The notes: a model not told the origin generated them from the sequence alone. 64,000 nucleotides of DNA from Paenibacillus sp. Root52 (GCF_001426865.1 NZ_LMFO01000010.1:1-64000), one strand, 5' to 3'. Positions 8,428 to 16,777 are shown, numbered from the stretch's first letter. Translations and numbers: made by a program.

Positions 8428-8835
8428 TTGCGTAAATGGCTTATGTTGCTCATCTTCGTATGTCTTGGGGGTCTAATCACCGCCTGCAATCGGGCAGGGT
8501 ATGAGATTACCGGATATACCGCTTCATCGATAAATACCCAGTTTCCGGTTCCAACCAATGCCAAGCAAATTAACTTAACAACGAATTCGGGGAATCCCAA
8601 TATTAAGGTAGCTGTTACCTATGAATTGAAAAATATAGGCGGAGAACTGGGTCTCTATCCTCCATCTGATTATTTTCAAAAACTAGCCGAAGAAGGCTGG
8701 ATAGAAATCGAGAACGAACGTTTAGGTCATGTGCACTTTTTGCAAAAAGAAGACCGTATCATCGCCCTTGAAATCCGTGAGGATACCTTCCAAATACACG
8801 AAATGAAGCCGGATTTCAAATTCAAACAAAAATAA
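8428..8835 (+). CDS. small lipoprotein of unknown function
   Basis: An exported lipoprotein of 135 residues. The start is TTG at 8428, 7 bases after AAAAGGAGGA. The signal peptide ends in a lipobox LITAC with lipidated Cys20, followed by a mature domain of about 115 residues with no recognised motif. The mature part mixes short beta-like stretches (IKVAVTYEL, EIENERLGHVHF, IIALEI). It is flanked by genes on the opposite strand and is followed by a hairpin GAGAGGCC-ATA-GGCCTCTC (8836-8854) lacking a T-run. Confidence 0.78.
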   Translation: MRKWLMLLIFVCLGGLITACNRAGYEITGYTASSINTQFPVPTNAKQINLTTNSGNPNIKVAVTYELKNIGGELGLYPPSDYFQKLAEEGWIEIENERLGHVHFLQKEDRIIALEIREDTFQIHEMKPDFKFKQK

Positions 8836-8900
8836 GAGAGGCCATAGGCCTCTCTCTGCTGGATAACAAGCATATTATGCTCGTATCATCTATGAAACGT

Positions 8901-9122
8901 TTATTTGACGAATTTCGCTACTTTTGCCAGCACTTCTTCTTCCGAAGGAGCACTAATGTACCGACCGTTAATAAAAACGAAGGCACGTTTCGCACAAGGA
9001 CCACAATAGGATTTACATCCAATCTTGATCTCTGTGTCTGGAGCCATTTTCTCCAGCTTAGGCACGATTGACTTCAACCGAATGTGATTACATTTTTCGC
9101 ATACGCGGATATCGTTAGCCAT
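8901..9122 (-). CDS. DUF1450 (YuzB-like) small cysteine protein
   Basis: A 73-residue protein of the YuzB/UPF0349 group. The conserved core is GCKSYCGPCAKRAFVFINGRYI (written here only as the family hallmark: Cys36, Cys40, Cys43), with two further cysteines near the N-terminus (CEKCNH). Such spacing suggests a metal site or a redox-active thiol set, but no function is established to my knowledge. The ATG follows a short GAAGGGGAAATC leader. The HesB-like gene lies upstream on the same strand, separated by 21 bases, so they are probably co-transcribed. Confidence 0.82.
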   Translation of the reverse strand: MANDIRVCEKCNHIRLKSIVPKLEKMAPDTEIKIGCKSYCGPCAKRAFVFINGRYISAPSEEEVLAKVAKFVK

Positions 9123-9143
9123 GATTTCCCCTTCTTCAAGCTC

Positions 9144-9446
9144 CTAGTGATCGCCGTGATTGCCTTTGGAGGGATTCGTAATAACGAAGCCTTCTTGAGG
9201 AAGATACAGATAATCAATTTTCACGCCATCCAGCAATGGTTGATCATTCTCAATAATGACATCGATGTCTTTATCCGTAGATACTACCGTGTCATTCTCT
9301 TTTGGTGTATCCAGATCAAGTCCGTAGTGAGCATGATCCCCGTGTGCATGTGTAATAACAACACGCAATTTTTTACCTTCGTTCTCAGGCTTGTCCAATT
9401 CAAGTTTTAATACTTTAGCCGCATTGCGAGTGATTTTGCAGTTCAT
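9144..9446 (-). CDS. HesB/IscA-like protein lacking the cluster cysteines
   Basis: A 100-residue protein of the HesB/IscA fold: it starts MNCKITRNAAKVLKLEL, carries LRVVITHAHGDHAHYGLDLD in the middle and ends EGFVITNPSKGNHGDH. The three cysteines that bind Fe-S in A-type carriers are absent; the only cysteine is residue 3. Histidines are enriched at the middle and end instead. The start is the ATG at 9446, because AGGAG abuts the upstream ATG at 9455 but lies 9 bases before this one. It precedes the YuzB-like gene. Confidence 0.72.
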   Translation of the reverse strand: MNCKITRNAAKVLKLELDKPENEGKKLRVVITHAHGDHAHYGLDLDTPKENDTVVSTDKDIDVIIENDQPLLDGVKIDYLYLPQEGFVITNPSKGNHGDH

Positions 9447-9588
9447 GTGCTTCATCTCCTATATCGTAATTGCTGGTTACAACAATTTCAGCATTCTTAA
9501 ACTCCAGCATCTATTGTAAAGAAAGTTTTGGCTCTTCGCAATAACAATGATTCTAGACAGGTGTTAGAATGATGCATTTTGCATATAT

Positions 9589-9846
9589 TTATGATGCTGT
9601 ACCGGAAGGAAGGACTGGATATTTACGCTCAGCACGGCTTACAAACCAGTTCATCAAAATAAGTGTGACCCCAATATCATCAATTGGCATGAACGGCATC
9701 ACATCAGGTAGAACCCAGTATAACAATGCCGGGATAATAAATAACAATTTTTCGCGTAATGGGATCTCCGTTGCCCGCAATAGACGCGGGAGCCTTCTGA
9801 ACACTTCCGACCACCGTTTAAATGACAACAATCTTCTCCACTTCAT
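9589..9846 (-). CDS. DUF1232 (YkvA-like) small membrane protein
   Basis: An 85-residue protein with the DUF1232 hallmark: a hydrophobic segment ending YWVLPDVMPFMPIDDIGV (about residues 40-60) preceded by a basic N-terminal third (KWRRLLSFKRWSEVFRRLPRLLR). The family is membrane-associated and of unknown function. The start is the ATG at 9846, preceded at 2 bases by AGGAGGAATC; the earlier in-frame ATG at 9861 has no ribosome site. Confidence 0.82.
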   Translation of the reverse strand: MKWRRLLSFKRWSEVFRRLPRLLRATEIPLREKLLFIIPALLYWVLPDVMPFMPIDDIGVTLILMNWFVSRAERKYPVLPSGTAS

Positions 9847-10051
9847 ATGATTCCTCCTCATGCTGACTATCTATAGTAAGTGAATGACTTACACATTGGC
9901 TATTCCTCCGATCCGAAGCAGCTGACCGAAGGAACAACGAATGCCCAAAAGCGGACTTTTTTTTAGAAAACCTCTATTGCACACAGGGCATATAACGACA
10001 CCTGTGTCTGTTATACGAACAATACATTCTTATCGTTTCATTCTCTACCGT

Positions 10052-11269
10052 TTAATCACTAGATTCATAGGATAATAGCTCTGCCAACAACATGCCTACC
10101 TCCACACAGATATCATCGAACTGATCTATGGGTAATGGGTTAATCCCGAGACCGACTTCTACGGTAAAACCAGGCTTGCGATACTCCTGGATGAACCAGT
10201 CCTTATACCCTGCATCACTGCCGCCTAATTTTACAGCTTTGTATCCGGATACCTTCGCTAATCTTCGGGATAACGGCGCACTTTCTCTAGGCTCCAAATC
10301 CCTGTAATTCCAGTAGATCTCTTGCCCTTGACTATGCAAGGATACGACCACATCGAACTCATGCTGCTGCGTCCACTCGGCTAGAGCCAGCGCCTCCGGC
10401 TCAGATAACGGAGCTGTTCCCGCATAATCACGAGGACCAGGTGACGTCATGCCCCTTCTAGCCGCCTCTTCCTCCCAGTGAGCTGGAAATTGATCATTCA
10501 GATCCACTCCCCTTATGTTTGCTTTCCAATGAGTAAAGTGAGTCCGCCCTGTATTCCAAGCCAGCAGTTGTTCAGCATGTGGATGCTGATTCACAATACC
10601 TTCCTGCACCAACTCGACTCCATCCGGATTAACCATCGGAACTACCCATAGTGTCGTTTCCTTCATCCAGCGCTGAGGATCAAACCGATACCACGGTTCA
10701 TGGGTACTATAGGCTCTAGCATACTGTTCAATAAACCTCATCACAACGGCTGTGGTTAGCCATTCATTAGCATGGACGGAAGCATTGACATGGATATGTC
10801 TCGAACCTTGACCAATCCGTAAATAGTGTAAAGGTTTACCCATCACACTTGTGCCGATCGAACCTGTCTCCACAAAGGGAAAATGGCTGCTCAGTAATGC
10901 AATATCCCGATGTAATTCACGGAAGCCATACTCTCCCTTTAACCTGACTATAGCTTTTCCTCCGGATTCAGGAATATGAATGCACCGACCACACCAGTCG
11001 CTCACATTGGTGATTTCAGGATTGCCTTTCCGTAATTCATCTTCGCTCAGACCAAAACGAGCAGCTATTGTACCGACATGCTCACCTGGCTGAACAGCAT
11101 ATCTCCGCCCTGTTCCAGGTAAGATCCGCAACATCTGTCCTGCCAGCAAATAAGGTTGGGATGTCGCTTCTGGATTTAGCGCAACGAGCAGTTCGCTCGT
11201 CATGTGATACGCTGACGCAATACGAGCCACCGTGTCACCTGGCTGAACAATGATCCACTGTAATTCCAT
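10052..11269 (-). CDS. LysM-containing gamma-D-glutamyl-meso-DAP peptidase I (M14 family)
   Basis: Cell-wall peptide hydrolase resembling Lysinibacillus sphaericus endopeptidase I (ENP1), cleaving the gamma-D-Glu-meso-DAP bond during sporulation or wall turnover. Two LysM domains come first (about residues 6-50 and 56-100), then the zinc carboxypeptidase domain. Zinc ligands are His166 and Glu169 in VHANEW and His312 in SLHSQG; the catalytic glutamate is Glu371 in TVEVGLG. No signal peptide, as in ENP1, which fits action in the mother cell or spore. The ATG at 11269 is 7 bases after AAAGGAG; a TTG two codons upstream is too close to it. Confidence 0.9.
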   Translation of the reverse strand: MELQWIIVQPGDTVARIASAYHMTSELLVALNPEATSQPYLLAGQMLRILPGTGRRYAVQPGEHVGTIAARFGLSEDELRKGNPEITNVSDWCGRCIHIPESGGKAIVRLKGEYGFRELHRDIALLSSHFPFVETGSIGTSVMGKPLHYLRIGQGSRHIHVNASVHANEWLTTAVVMRFIEQYARAYSTHEPWYRFDPQRWMKETTLWVVPMVNPDGVELVQEGIVNQHPHAEQLLAWNTGRTHFTHWKANIRGVDLNDQFPAHWEEEAARRGMTSPGPRDYAGTAPLSEPEALALAEWTQQHEFDVVVSLHSQGQEIYWNYRDLEPRESAPLSRRLAKVSGYKAVKLGGSDAGYKDWFIQEYRKPGFTVEVGLGINPLPIDQFDDICVEVGMLLAELLSYESSD

Positions 11270-11425
11270 GTGCAATCTCCTTTCTCTGAGCGAGATATAC
11301 TCTTATACGATCTAATCTTACTACTGTCTGTTCTCCTCTATATCCTGATCATGTTATATATGTATGCTCACCCGCTCGTCCGTCATGTGACATGTTTCGC
11401 AGACTTCTTCCCTCACTATAGATAA

Positions 11426-11456
11426 CAAAAATCCCAGAGCCTTCGGCTTCTGGGAT
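11426..11456 (-). terminator. terminator of murI
   Basis: On the minus strand ATCCCAGAAGCC pairs with GGCTCTGGGAT around a GAA loop, with TTTTTGTT after it. Confidence 0.85.
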
Positions 11457-11503
11457 GAAGAAAAACAATATTGGATCATATGAATACGAATGAAACGAAA
11501 TGA

Positions 11504-12313
11504 TTAGGACAATTGCGTGACCTGCCATACAACAGGCGTTTTTGAGATTTGCTCACCGAGCCACTGCCTTGTAATATTTTGGAACATACGAGGATCCCCT
11601 GTACAGAAAAATTGATGCACTGGCGTATCGTTTCCACTGGCCAATTTTCGTTTATCATACAAAATCGTACTGATTTCTCTCGCTGTCTCATCTGCTGAAC
11701 TAATGAGTTTCACTTCCTGCCCCATCACTTCCTGAATCGTTTCCATCAAGAATGGATAATGGGTACAACCTAGAATCAGACAATCAATCGGCTGTTGCTT
11801 AATCTGGCTTAAGGACTGCTCTACCGTCATCGTTGTTTGTTCGGATCGGAATTCACCTTGCTCGACTAACGGCACAAGTGCCGGGCAAGCCTGGCTGACT
11901 ACATCAATATAGGGTGACAATTGTTTGAGTGCGGAGGTGTATGCGCCGCTGCCGATCGTTCCCACGGTGCCAATGACACCGATGCGTCCTGTACGTGTAG
12001 CTGTAATAGCGGCACGCGCTCCTGGATGAATTACGCCGATCACTGGAACATTCACCTTAGCCCGAATATAGTCGAGCGCCGCTGCTGTAGCCGTGTTACA
12101 GGCGATAACGATGACCTTGGGATCAAATTGGATCAAGAAATCTACGATTTGTTCCGTGAATTGTTTAACTTGTTCGGACGAACGGGGTCCGTACGGTGTC
12201 CGGGCAGTATCTCCAAAATAAATGACCTTTTCCCGTGGGAGCTGGCGCATCACTTCCTTTGCGACCGTCAATCCCCCTACACCCGAGTCTAATATAGCGA
12301 TTGCTTGCTGCAC
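11504..12313 (-). CDS. murI: glutamate racemase
   Basis: Converts L- to D-glutamate for peptidoglycan. Motifs: AILDSGVGG (Asp9), YFGDTARTPYG, IACNTATA with catalytic Cys72, and LGCTHYPF with the second catalytic Cys183 and His185. The GTG at 12313 gives 269 residues, the family norm, and has AAGGAAG about 10 bases upstream; a GTG two codons earlier is possible. The frame stays open upstream to 12445, but that stretch has no ribosome site and unrelated sequence. It stands alone, with a terminator downstream. Confidence 0.95.
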   Translation of the reverse strand: MQQAIAILDSGVGGLTVAKEVMRQLPREKVIYFGDTARTPYGPRSSEQVKQFTEQIVDFLIQFDPKVIVIACNTATAAALDYIRAKVNVPVIGVIHPGARAAITATRTGRIGVIGTVGTIGSGAYTSALKQLSPYIDVVSQACPALVPLVEQGEFRSEQTTMTVEQSLSQIKQQPIDCLILGCTHYPFLMETIQEVMGQEVKLISSADETAREISTILYDKRKLASGNDTPVHQFFCTGDPRMFQNITRQWLGEQISKTPVVWQVTQLS

Positions 12314-12488
12314 GAACACACCGCTTCCTTCTTCATTGAATTGGTTCTCATATCTAGTATAAAGCTCAAATTGTTTTCTTCCTACCGTATGACATTTCAG
12401 GCAAAAAGGTACCACCATCTTACCCGATTTTATCATAGGGTTCAATTAAAAATACCCACAGTGCACCTCTCTCGCGATTAGCGCACAC

Positions 12489-12530
12489 AACAAAGCAGGC
12501 TCTCCTCCAACTTCATGAGGAAAGCCTGCT
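12489..12530 (-). terminator. terminator of the YtxH-family gene
   Basis: AGCAGGCT and AGCCTGCT arms on the minus strand, extended by TTCCTC/GAGGAG, close a short loop; a TTTGTTGT run follows. Confidence 0.75.
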
Positions 12531-12548
12531 GCTTATGTCAAGCGTGGC

Positions 12549-12944
12549 TTAGTTATCGTCTTTTGAATCATCGGAAGGCAATTTAGCTGCGACGACACTG
12601 TCCGATTCATTTGCCAAGATGTCGTTGTCAGACTGAACTGGAGCATTCGAATCTGTAATTACTGCGGAGACCCGCAGTTCTTTACCTTCGGCACAATTGC
12701 GCCATGATTGAATGTCCTGGATAACAACGTCAGCCGTTTCTTTCACTTTGGACACGATCTGATTGCCCTGTTCGCCAACCTTAACAGCCAACTCTTGACC
12801 TTTCTCCGTCACATGACGCGCACCTTCGGAAATATCCTGACGAAGCTCACGTCCTGACTTTGGTGCCAGCAATAACGCGGTTACCGAACCAACAACTGAT
12901 CCGATTAATGCGCCCCACAATAAACTTTTGTTTGATTCCTTCAC
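12549..12944 (-). CDS. YtxH-family general stress protein
   Basis: 131 residues. A glycine-rich hydrophobic segment (about 9-29, LLWGALIGSVVGSVTALLLAP) is followed by the family hallmark PKSGRELRQDI and an amphipathic helical stretch to about residue 80. The acidic, Ser/Asp-rich tail of about 50 residues is longer than usual. YtxH-like proteins are membrane-anchored general stress proteins of unknown role. The start is GTG at 12944, 7 bases after GGAGAG; the nearby ATG is out of frame. Confidence 0.83.
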   Translation of the reverse strand: MKESNKSLLWGALIGSVVGSVTALLLAPKSGRELRQDISEGARHVTEKGQELAVKVGEQGNQIVSKVKETADVVIQDIQSWRNCAEGKELRVSAVITDSNAPVQSDNDILANESDSVVAAKLPSDDSKDDN

Positions 12945-13075
12945 GCAACATCTCTCCTCTTCTTCGAGTTAAGTACCGGATTACAAGCACTGGTGTTGTG
13001 ACTTACTAACCCGGGCGAATGCCTACTCTGTTGATGCAGTATAGTCAGTAAGGGCTTGACCTGACACTCCAAATA

Positions 13076-14080
13076 TCAAAAAACTTTCATGGTCATACTC
13101 TCACCGTTACGTTTACGGTTATGCTGAGCTGGTTCCAACGAAGAATCTTCATTTGTATTCCCAGGATCAAGATCAATAACATAACGTCCCGGGGCAATCA
13201 GTGCGGCTTGGTGTTCACACCGCCAGCGTCGCCCGCCCGAGGAACCCAGCGTTTGTCCATCCTGTAGCACATCACCTTGATCGAATATGTAGTATGCTGC
13301 TCCAAGCAAGGTTTGAGCCACTGTATCTGGATCAAGACCAGTGAAGTGACACTGAACATCAGGAACCCCGAGCGCGGACAGTCCAACCGTATCCATCACA
13401 AGTTCGCGTTGCTCTTCTGTTCCACCAGCCTGATACATTCTGACGTTCATCGCTGCATAGAGATGCTCTTCTCGTTCCTGTGATTGCTTATACGCTGCTG
13501 GTTCAACAAGTTTATCACTGCCGTACCAATACATTGCCTCACACGGCAAGATTTCAAGCACAGCCTGCAACGTCTTCTGGAACAGCCCTAAACGCTGCTT
13601 GCGCGGCATCGCTGCAGTAAACATATCGTGAATCCGAATCGAATACGTAGCTCCCCGGACTGCCTGTTCTGCCTCTGTCCAATGCCAAGCTTGCTGAAGC
13701 GCACCTGCAAAGCGTGAGATATCCTTCATCTCAGTCGCAGCAAGCATACAGGTTTGTGCTGGGATATCCCCTTCCTGGAATGAAACCTTGTGATCCAGAT
13801 GGTAGAAAACCAACATCTCTGCGTTCGCCTCTGGTGCAGTATGTGTCTCATCCTGCGAATTCGTTTCTTGCGGTTGTTGGTCACTGTTCGTGACTGCAGT
13901 TTGTTGCTTCACAGTAAGTCGAACTTGTCCCGTATAACGACTTAGTGCTTCCTGTAAACGAACGTGATTGATTTCAGGGCACTTGTCAAACAACAGCTCA
14001 ACCATGTAAACCGGATGAAATCCGGATGGCGCATCCTGCTTGTCGTTTCCTTTTAATTCTTCATTCTGTATATCTGTCAT
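13076..14080 (-). CDS. DUF4261 domain-containing protein
   Basis: A 334-residue cytoplasmic protein. The C-terminal half has the DUF4261 signature: ELVMDTVGLSALGVPDVQCHF, LLGAAYYIFDQGDVLQDGQTLG. The N-terminal half (about residues 20-190) contains a low-complexity Gln/Thr/Ser stretch around 65-85 that looks like an inserted linker. Function unknown. The ATG at 14080 is 7 bases after a GGGG run, while an ATG five codons upstream directly abuts its only AGGA. The gap to the DUF86 gene is 18 bases, so the two are co-transcribed. Confidence 0.8.
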   Translation of the reverse strand: MTDIQNEELKGNDKQDAPSGFHPVYMVELLFDKCPEINHVRLQEALSRYTGQVRLTVKQQTAVTNSDQQPQETNSQDETHTAPEANAEMLVFYHLDHKVSFQEGDIPAQTCMLAATEMKDISRFAGALQQAWHWTEAEQAVRGATYSIRIHDMFTAAMPRKQRLGLFQKTLQAVLEILPCEAMYWYGSDKLVEPAAYKQSQEREEHLYAAMNVRMYQAGGTEEQRELVMDTVGLSALGVPDVQCHFTGLDPDTVAQTLLGAAYYIFDQGDVLQDGQTLGSSGGRRWRCEHQAALIAPGRYVIDLDPGNTNEDSSLEPAQHNRKRNGESMTMKVF

Positions 14081-14098
14081 GCTGCTTCCCCTCATTCC

Positions 14099-14554
14099 TT
14101 ACTCTGTCCCTCGATCTCCCTGATTCGTAAAAGGATCGAGTTCTCGATCTACATAAGCGCTCACTTGGTCTGCAAAGCGTTCAAGTATTTCGGGTAGGTC
14201 TGAACTCAGTGGATGCAGTTCTCCTCGATTCCAACTGAAATAATCTTGTACGAGTGGCTTCCGCAAAGTAACAAGCTGACGCAGCACTTCGTATATCGAA
14301 GCGTCAAATACCTTCTCTTCATGATTAATCTCGATAATATCGTCATAGCTGCTTGCATCCCTCATAATAAAACCATCGATGAGATAGCTTCCGACGTCCG
14401 TGACGATCTCAATCGCCAGATGCAGACATCGCTCCTGCACCAGCCCCATCATAAGACCGCCATCCCAGGCTTGTGTTGAAAGGCGTAGCCCCTCGGCTAC
14501 CTCCGGTACCGCAGCAAGCCTATGGGCAATCTGCTCTTTATTTACGTAGTACAA
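14099..14554 (-). CDS. DUF86/HepT-like protein (YutE-type)
   Basis: A 151-residue all-helical protein of the DUF86 (HepT/YutE) superfamily. HepT toxins use an RX4-6H motif; here the matching stretch is LRKPLVQDYF, with Arg98 but Gln103 where the motif histidine would be, and Tyr105. No MntA nucleotidyltransferase partner is adjacent. It is therefore probably a stand-alone, non-toxic family member, as inferred for YutE. The start is a TTG at 14554 about 8 bases after AGGAAG; the closer ATG at 14558 is out of frame. It lies between the 36-residue peptide and the DUF4261 gene. Confidence 0.8.
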   Translation of the reverse strand: MYYVNKEQIAHRLAAVPEVAEGLRLSTQAWDGGLMMGLVQERCLHLAIEIVTDVGSYLIDGFIMRDASSYDDIIEINHEEKVFDASIYEVLRQLVTLRKPLVQDYFSWNRGELHPLSSDLPEILERFADQVSAYVDRELDPFTNQGDRGTE

Positions 14555-14579
14555 TACATTTCACTTCCTGTTCAGTGAA

Positions 14580-14690
14580 TTATCGGTTCCGTTTGCCTCT
14601 TCGTTTCAACCAAAATATCATCACAGGACAAGCGATCAGGAACACGATAAAAATATATAAAAATTCCATAACGTCTCTTAAATCGCTCAT
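14580..14690 (-). CDS. 36-residue single-span membrane peptide, unknown
   Basis: A gene too short for usual calling. The ATG at 14690 is 7 bases after AAAGGAG and the frame ends in TAA at 14580. The peptide has an acidic N-terminus (MSDLRDVMEF), one hydrophobic segment of about 18 residues (LYIFIVFLIACPVMIFWL), and a strongly basic end (KRRGKRNR). This fits a single-pass membrane peptide with its C-terminus inside by the positive-inside rule. It starts 40 bases after the Dabb gene and stops 25 bases before the DUF86 gene, so it sits within an operon. No homologue recognised. Confidence 0.68.
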   Translation of the reverse strand: MSDLRDVMEFLYIFIVFLIACPVMIFWLKRRGKRNR

Positions 14691-14730
14691 ACCCGCTCTC
14701 CTTTAGTCGCTTCTTAATGAGATACGCAAA

Positions 14731-15018
14731 TTAGAATTCGTAGTCAACGGCGATCGATTGTTCTCTAACTTCGTTCATATACTTAATTACTTCTTGATGA
14801 AGCGGATGTACCTGATAAGCTTGCAGATCATCAAGAGATGCAAACTCGGCTGTCAGAGAAATGTCAAAGGATCTGTCTGAGCGAAGCACGTCTATACCTA
14901 CATCCAGCGATACAAGAACATCAATTTTACCTTGCAAGTTGCGAAGCACATTGGCAGCTTCTTCAATGCGTTCTGGTGAACGATCTTTCATTTTGAACAG
15001 GACAATATGTTTAATCAT
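14731..15018 (-). CDS. Dabb (stress-responsive alpha-beta barrel) family protein
   Basis: A 95-residue single-domain dimeric alpha-beta barrel protein. It begins MIKHIVLFKMKD, the typical first strand with His4, and has VGIDVLRSDRSFDISLTAEF and YQVHPLHQEV further on. These proteins are stress-induced or act in small-molecule metabolism; no substrate can be assigned. The ATG follows GAGGTGTTTGTTCG. First gene of the run leading to the membrane peptide, DUF86 and DUF4261 genes. Confidence 0.85.
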   Translation of the reverse strand: MIKHIVLFKMKDRSPERIEEAANVLRNLQGKIDVLVSLDVGIDVLRSDRSFDISLTAEFASLDDLQAYQVHPLHQEVIKYMNEVREQSIAVDYEF

Positions 15019-15167
15019 CGAACAAACACCTCGTTTGTGAATTAATAGTGGAATGAATGTTTTTTCATGTATTCAAAATATATCATAACGTTATCTATTA
15101 CGAAAGGATACTTGAAAACGTTCTCTAGACGAACAAGCAAAATAAAGAAATACACCATCCAAAAAGG

Positions 15168-15689
15168 CTACTTTGTGGGTTGTTCTTCTTTAGGCTCATC
15201 GGCGCTGTCCACAGATTTATCCTGCTTCTCTTGTTCGGATTTGGGCTTCTGATGTTCTGTAATCGTCGGCTTCGCCCACTCCTTATCGGACAACTCTTCC
15301 TGTTTCTTAAGTACAGCAATGGCCTGCCTAAGCTTGTTCGGCAATGGAAGACCGATCTTGGCATAGTTTTCAGTAATCGATATCAATTCATTCACCAGAT
15401 AAAAATATATCGCCCCGCCTTTGATAATATCCGTTCCCATCAATAAATCGATCCGATGTGCCAGCAGAATAACGGTCAGCATCAAGCCCTTGCGCGCAAG
15501 CCCCCAGAATCCAATATTGCTGTTTAACCCTGTTCCTGTCCTCACGGCGGCTGCAAGACCCGTTATATAATCGACAGCCATCGCAATGGCAAGCAGACTA
15601 AGCAACTGATCCCACCCTCCAAAAGCAAACGTCACGAACGCCCCTGAAATTGCAGCAAGTGTATTTACGGCTGGATACACGTTTCCCAC
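15168..15689 (-). CDS. phage holin family (toxin secretion/lysis holin-like) membrane protein
   Basis: 173 residues with three or four hydrophobic segments in the first 115 residues and a hydrophilic, Lys/Glu-rich tail of about 55. Hallmarks of the Phage_holin_4 group are MAVDYITGLAAAVRTG near residue 40 and NSNIGFWGLARKGLML near 60. Start GTG at 15689 with AAGGGGAG 4-5 bases upstream; an in-frame GTG at 15680 is an alternative. No endolysin, terminase, tail or integrase gene is nearby, so it is a lone chromosomal holin-like gene rather than part of a prophage. Confidence 0.8.
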   Translation of the reverse strand: MGNVYPAVNTLAAISGAFVTFAFGGWDQLLSLLAIAMAVDYITGLAAAVRTGTGLNSNIGFWGLARKGLMLTVILLAHRIDLLMGTDIIKGGAIYFYLVNELISITENYAKIGLPLPNKLRQAIAVLKKQEELSDKEWAKPTITEHQKPKSEQEKQDKSVDSADEPKEEQPTK

Positions 15690-16126
15690 CTCTCTCCCCT
15701 TTAGTCATCCTACAAGATATGTAAGAATAAGAGATTTTGACAAGCCAACCACCTAGTTAAACTTGCGGATTTCACATTTCAGATTTGTGCACATTGCTGA
15801 AACAAGACAATAACGAAATTTCAATATTCTTGGGGAAATAAGGTAAATAAACCGCATTGCATCAACAAAATTCAGGAAAAAGTAAAATAGTCCTATAAAT
15901 AGTTCTTAAGAATTACTTTATTATTCAATACGCTCTATTTGTCCTCGCAAATTTAGTGAATCATTGTAATCTAGGAATATACTAGGATGCAATTTGCACA
16001 CCCACTAGTTCATAACTCCTCCTTCCTAACCGACTCCACAGCTCATATAATTCGATTCAGTTCAACAGGCACTTGAAAGTACCCCAACTCTTATTGTAGT
16101 ATTTGGTTAAAAAAATCGGAGGAAAT
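15690..16126. other. intergenic region between divergent genes
   Basis: About 430 AT-rich bases between the holin-like and tandem-HTH genes. TTGAAA (16073-16078) and TAGTAT (16097-16102), 18 apart, form a possible promoter for the plus-strand gene. Otherwise I see no gene, RNA or clear repeat. Confidence 0.4.
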
Positions 16127-16723
16127 ATGCCTAATCAACCAGAACAACATTCCATCCAGGCGTGGTCTCTGATCAACCGTAAATATTTGGGAAAAGGCGT
16201 CCGTGTCAAACGGTTCCGTAAACCGACACGCTGTCAAATTCGCAACCGTGTTCTTCTAGCCGTGCTGATGGCCAATGATATTAAGTTGTCCCAGCTCGCC
16301 GAAGACTTGTCCATCTCTTCACGCAGTGTAAGCGCGTGGGTGTATGAAGGGCGGATACCCGGCAGTACCAATTTGGACAAGGCTTGTCAATTACTTGGAT
16401 ATCCACGGCACATTCTTTTTAATGAAGAGGTTGTGCGTCAAAGTCCAGTCATTTGTCAACCCGAGCCTTCCCGTTTCATGAAGCGTACGGTGACCCGTTC
16501 TCCGGTAAGTAACCGTATCTTGACAGGCTTGTGCATGGTCCATGATTTGTCGGTGACAGATGTCAGCCACTGGATCGGGGTTCACCCCGGCACCTTCCGC
16601 AAATGGCTGCATCAGGGAACGCTGCCTTCTGCCGCGTTTCAAGAACAAGCGGAGCAATTTTTCCGCATTCCGAAGACCATTTTGTTCGCAGATGTCATCT
16701 TGAAAGATCGTCACAATAACTAA
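16127..16723 (+). CDS. tandem helix-turn-helix DNA-binding protein
   Basis: 198 residues with two copies of an XRE-like HTH. Copy 1, about residues 42-100, contains LSQLAEDLSISSRSVSAWV then YEGRIPGS and a LLGYPRHILF end. Copy 2, about 130-190, contains VTDVSHWIGVHPGTFRKWL then HQGTLPSA and FFRIPKTILF. Both are preceded by a basic SNR/RNR-type helix, so the protein looks like an internal duplication. The start is the ATG at 16127, after CGGAGGAAAT; an upstream in-frame TTG lacks a ribosome site. No ligand domain, so it may be a small regulator. Targets unknown. Confidence 0.75.
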   Translation: MPNQPEQHSIQAWSLINRKYLGKGVRVKRFRKPTRCQIRNRVLLAVLMANDIKLSQLAEDLSISSRSVSAWVYEGRIPGSTNLDKACQLLGYPRHILFNEEVVRQSPVICQPEPSRFMKRTVTRSPVSNRILTGLCMVHDLSVTDVSHWIGVHPGTFRKWLHQGTLPSAAFQEQAEQFFRIPKTILFADVILKDRHNN

Positions 16724-16738
16724 AATTAGCGAGCAACC

Positions 16739-16777
16739 AAAAGGCTCTGTTATTCCTTAAGGAATACAGAGCCTTTT
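16739..16777 (+). terminator. terminator of the tandem-HTH gene
   Basis: GGCTCTGT pairs with ACAGAGCC, continued inward by ATTCC/GGAAT around TTAA, and five T's follow. Confidence 0.88.

Noticed and set aside
12314..12445. 44-residue N-terminal extension of glutamate racemase containing a CX2C
   Set aside because: No ribosome site for the upstream ATG, and the GTG at 12313 gives the normal family length after a good AAGGAAG.
15168..15689. Prophage remnant
   Set aside because: Only the holin-like gene is present; no integrase, structural, terminase or lysin genes or att repeats are visible on either side.
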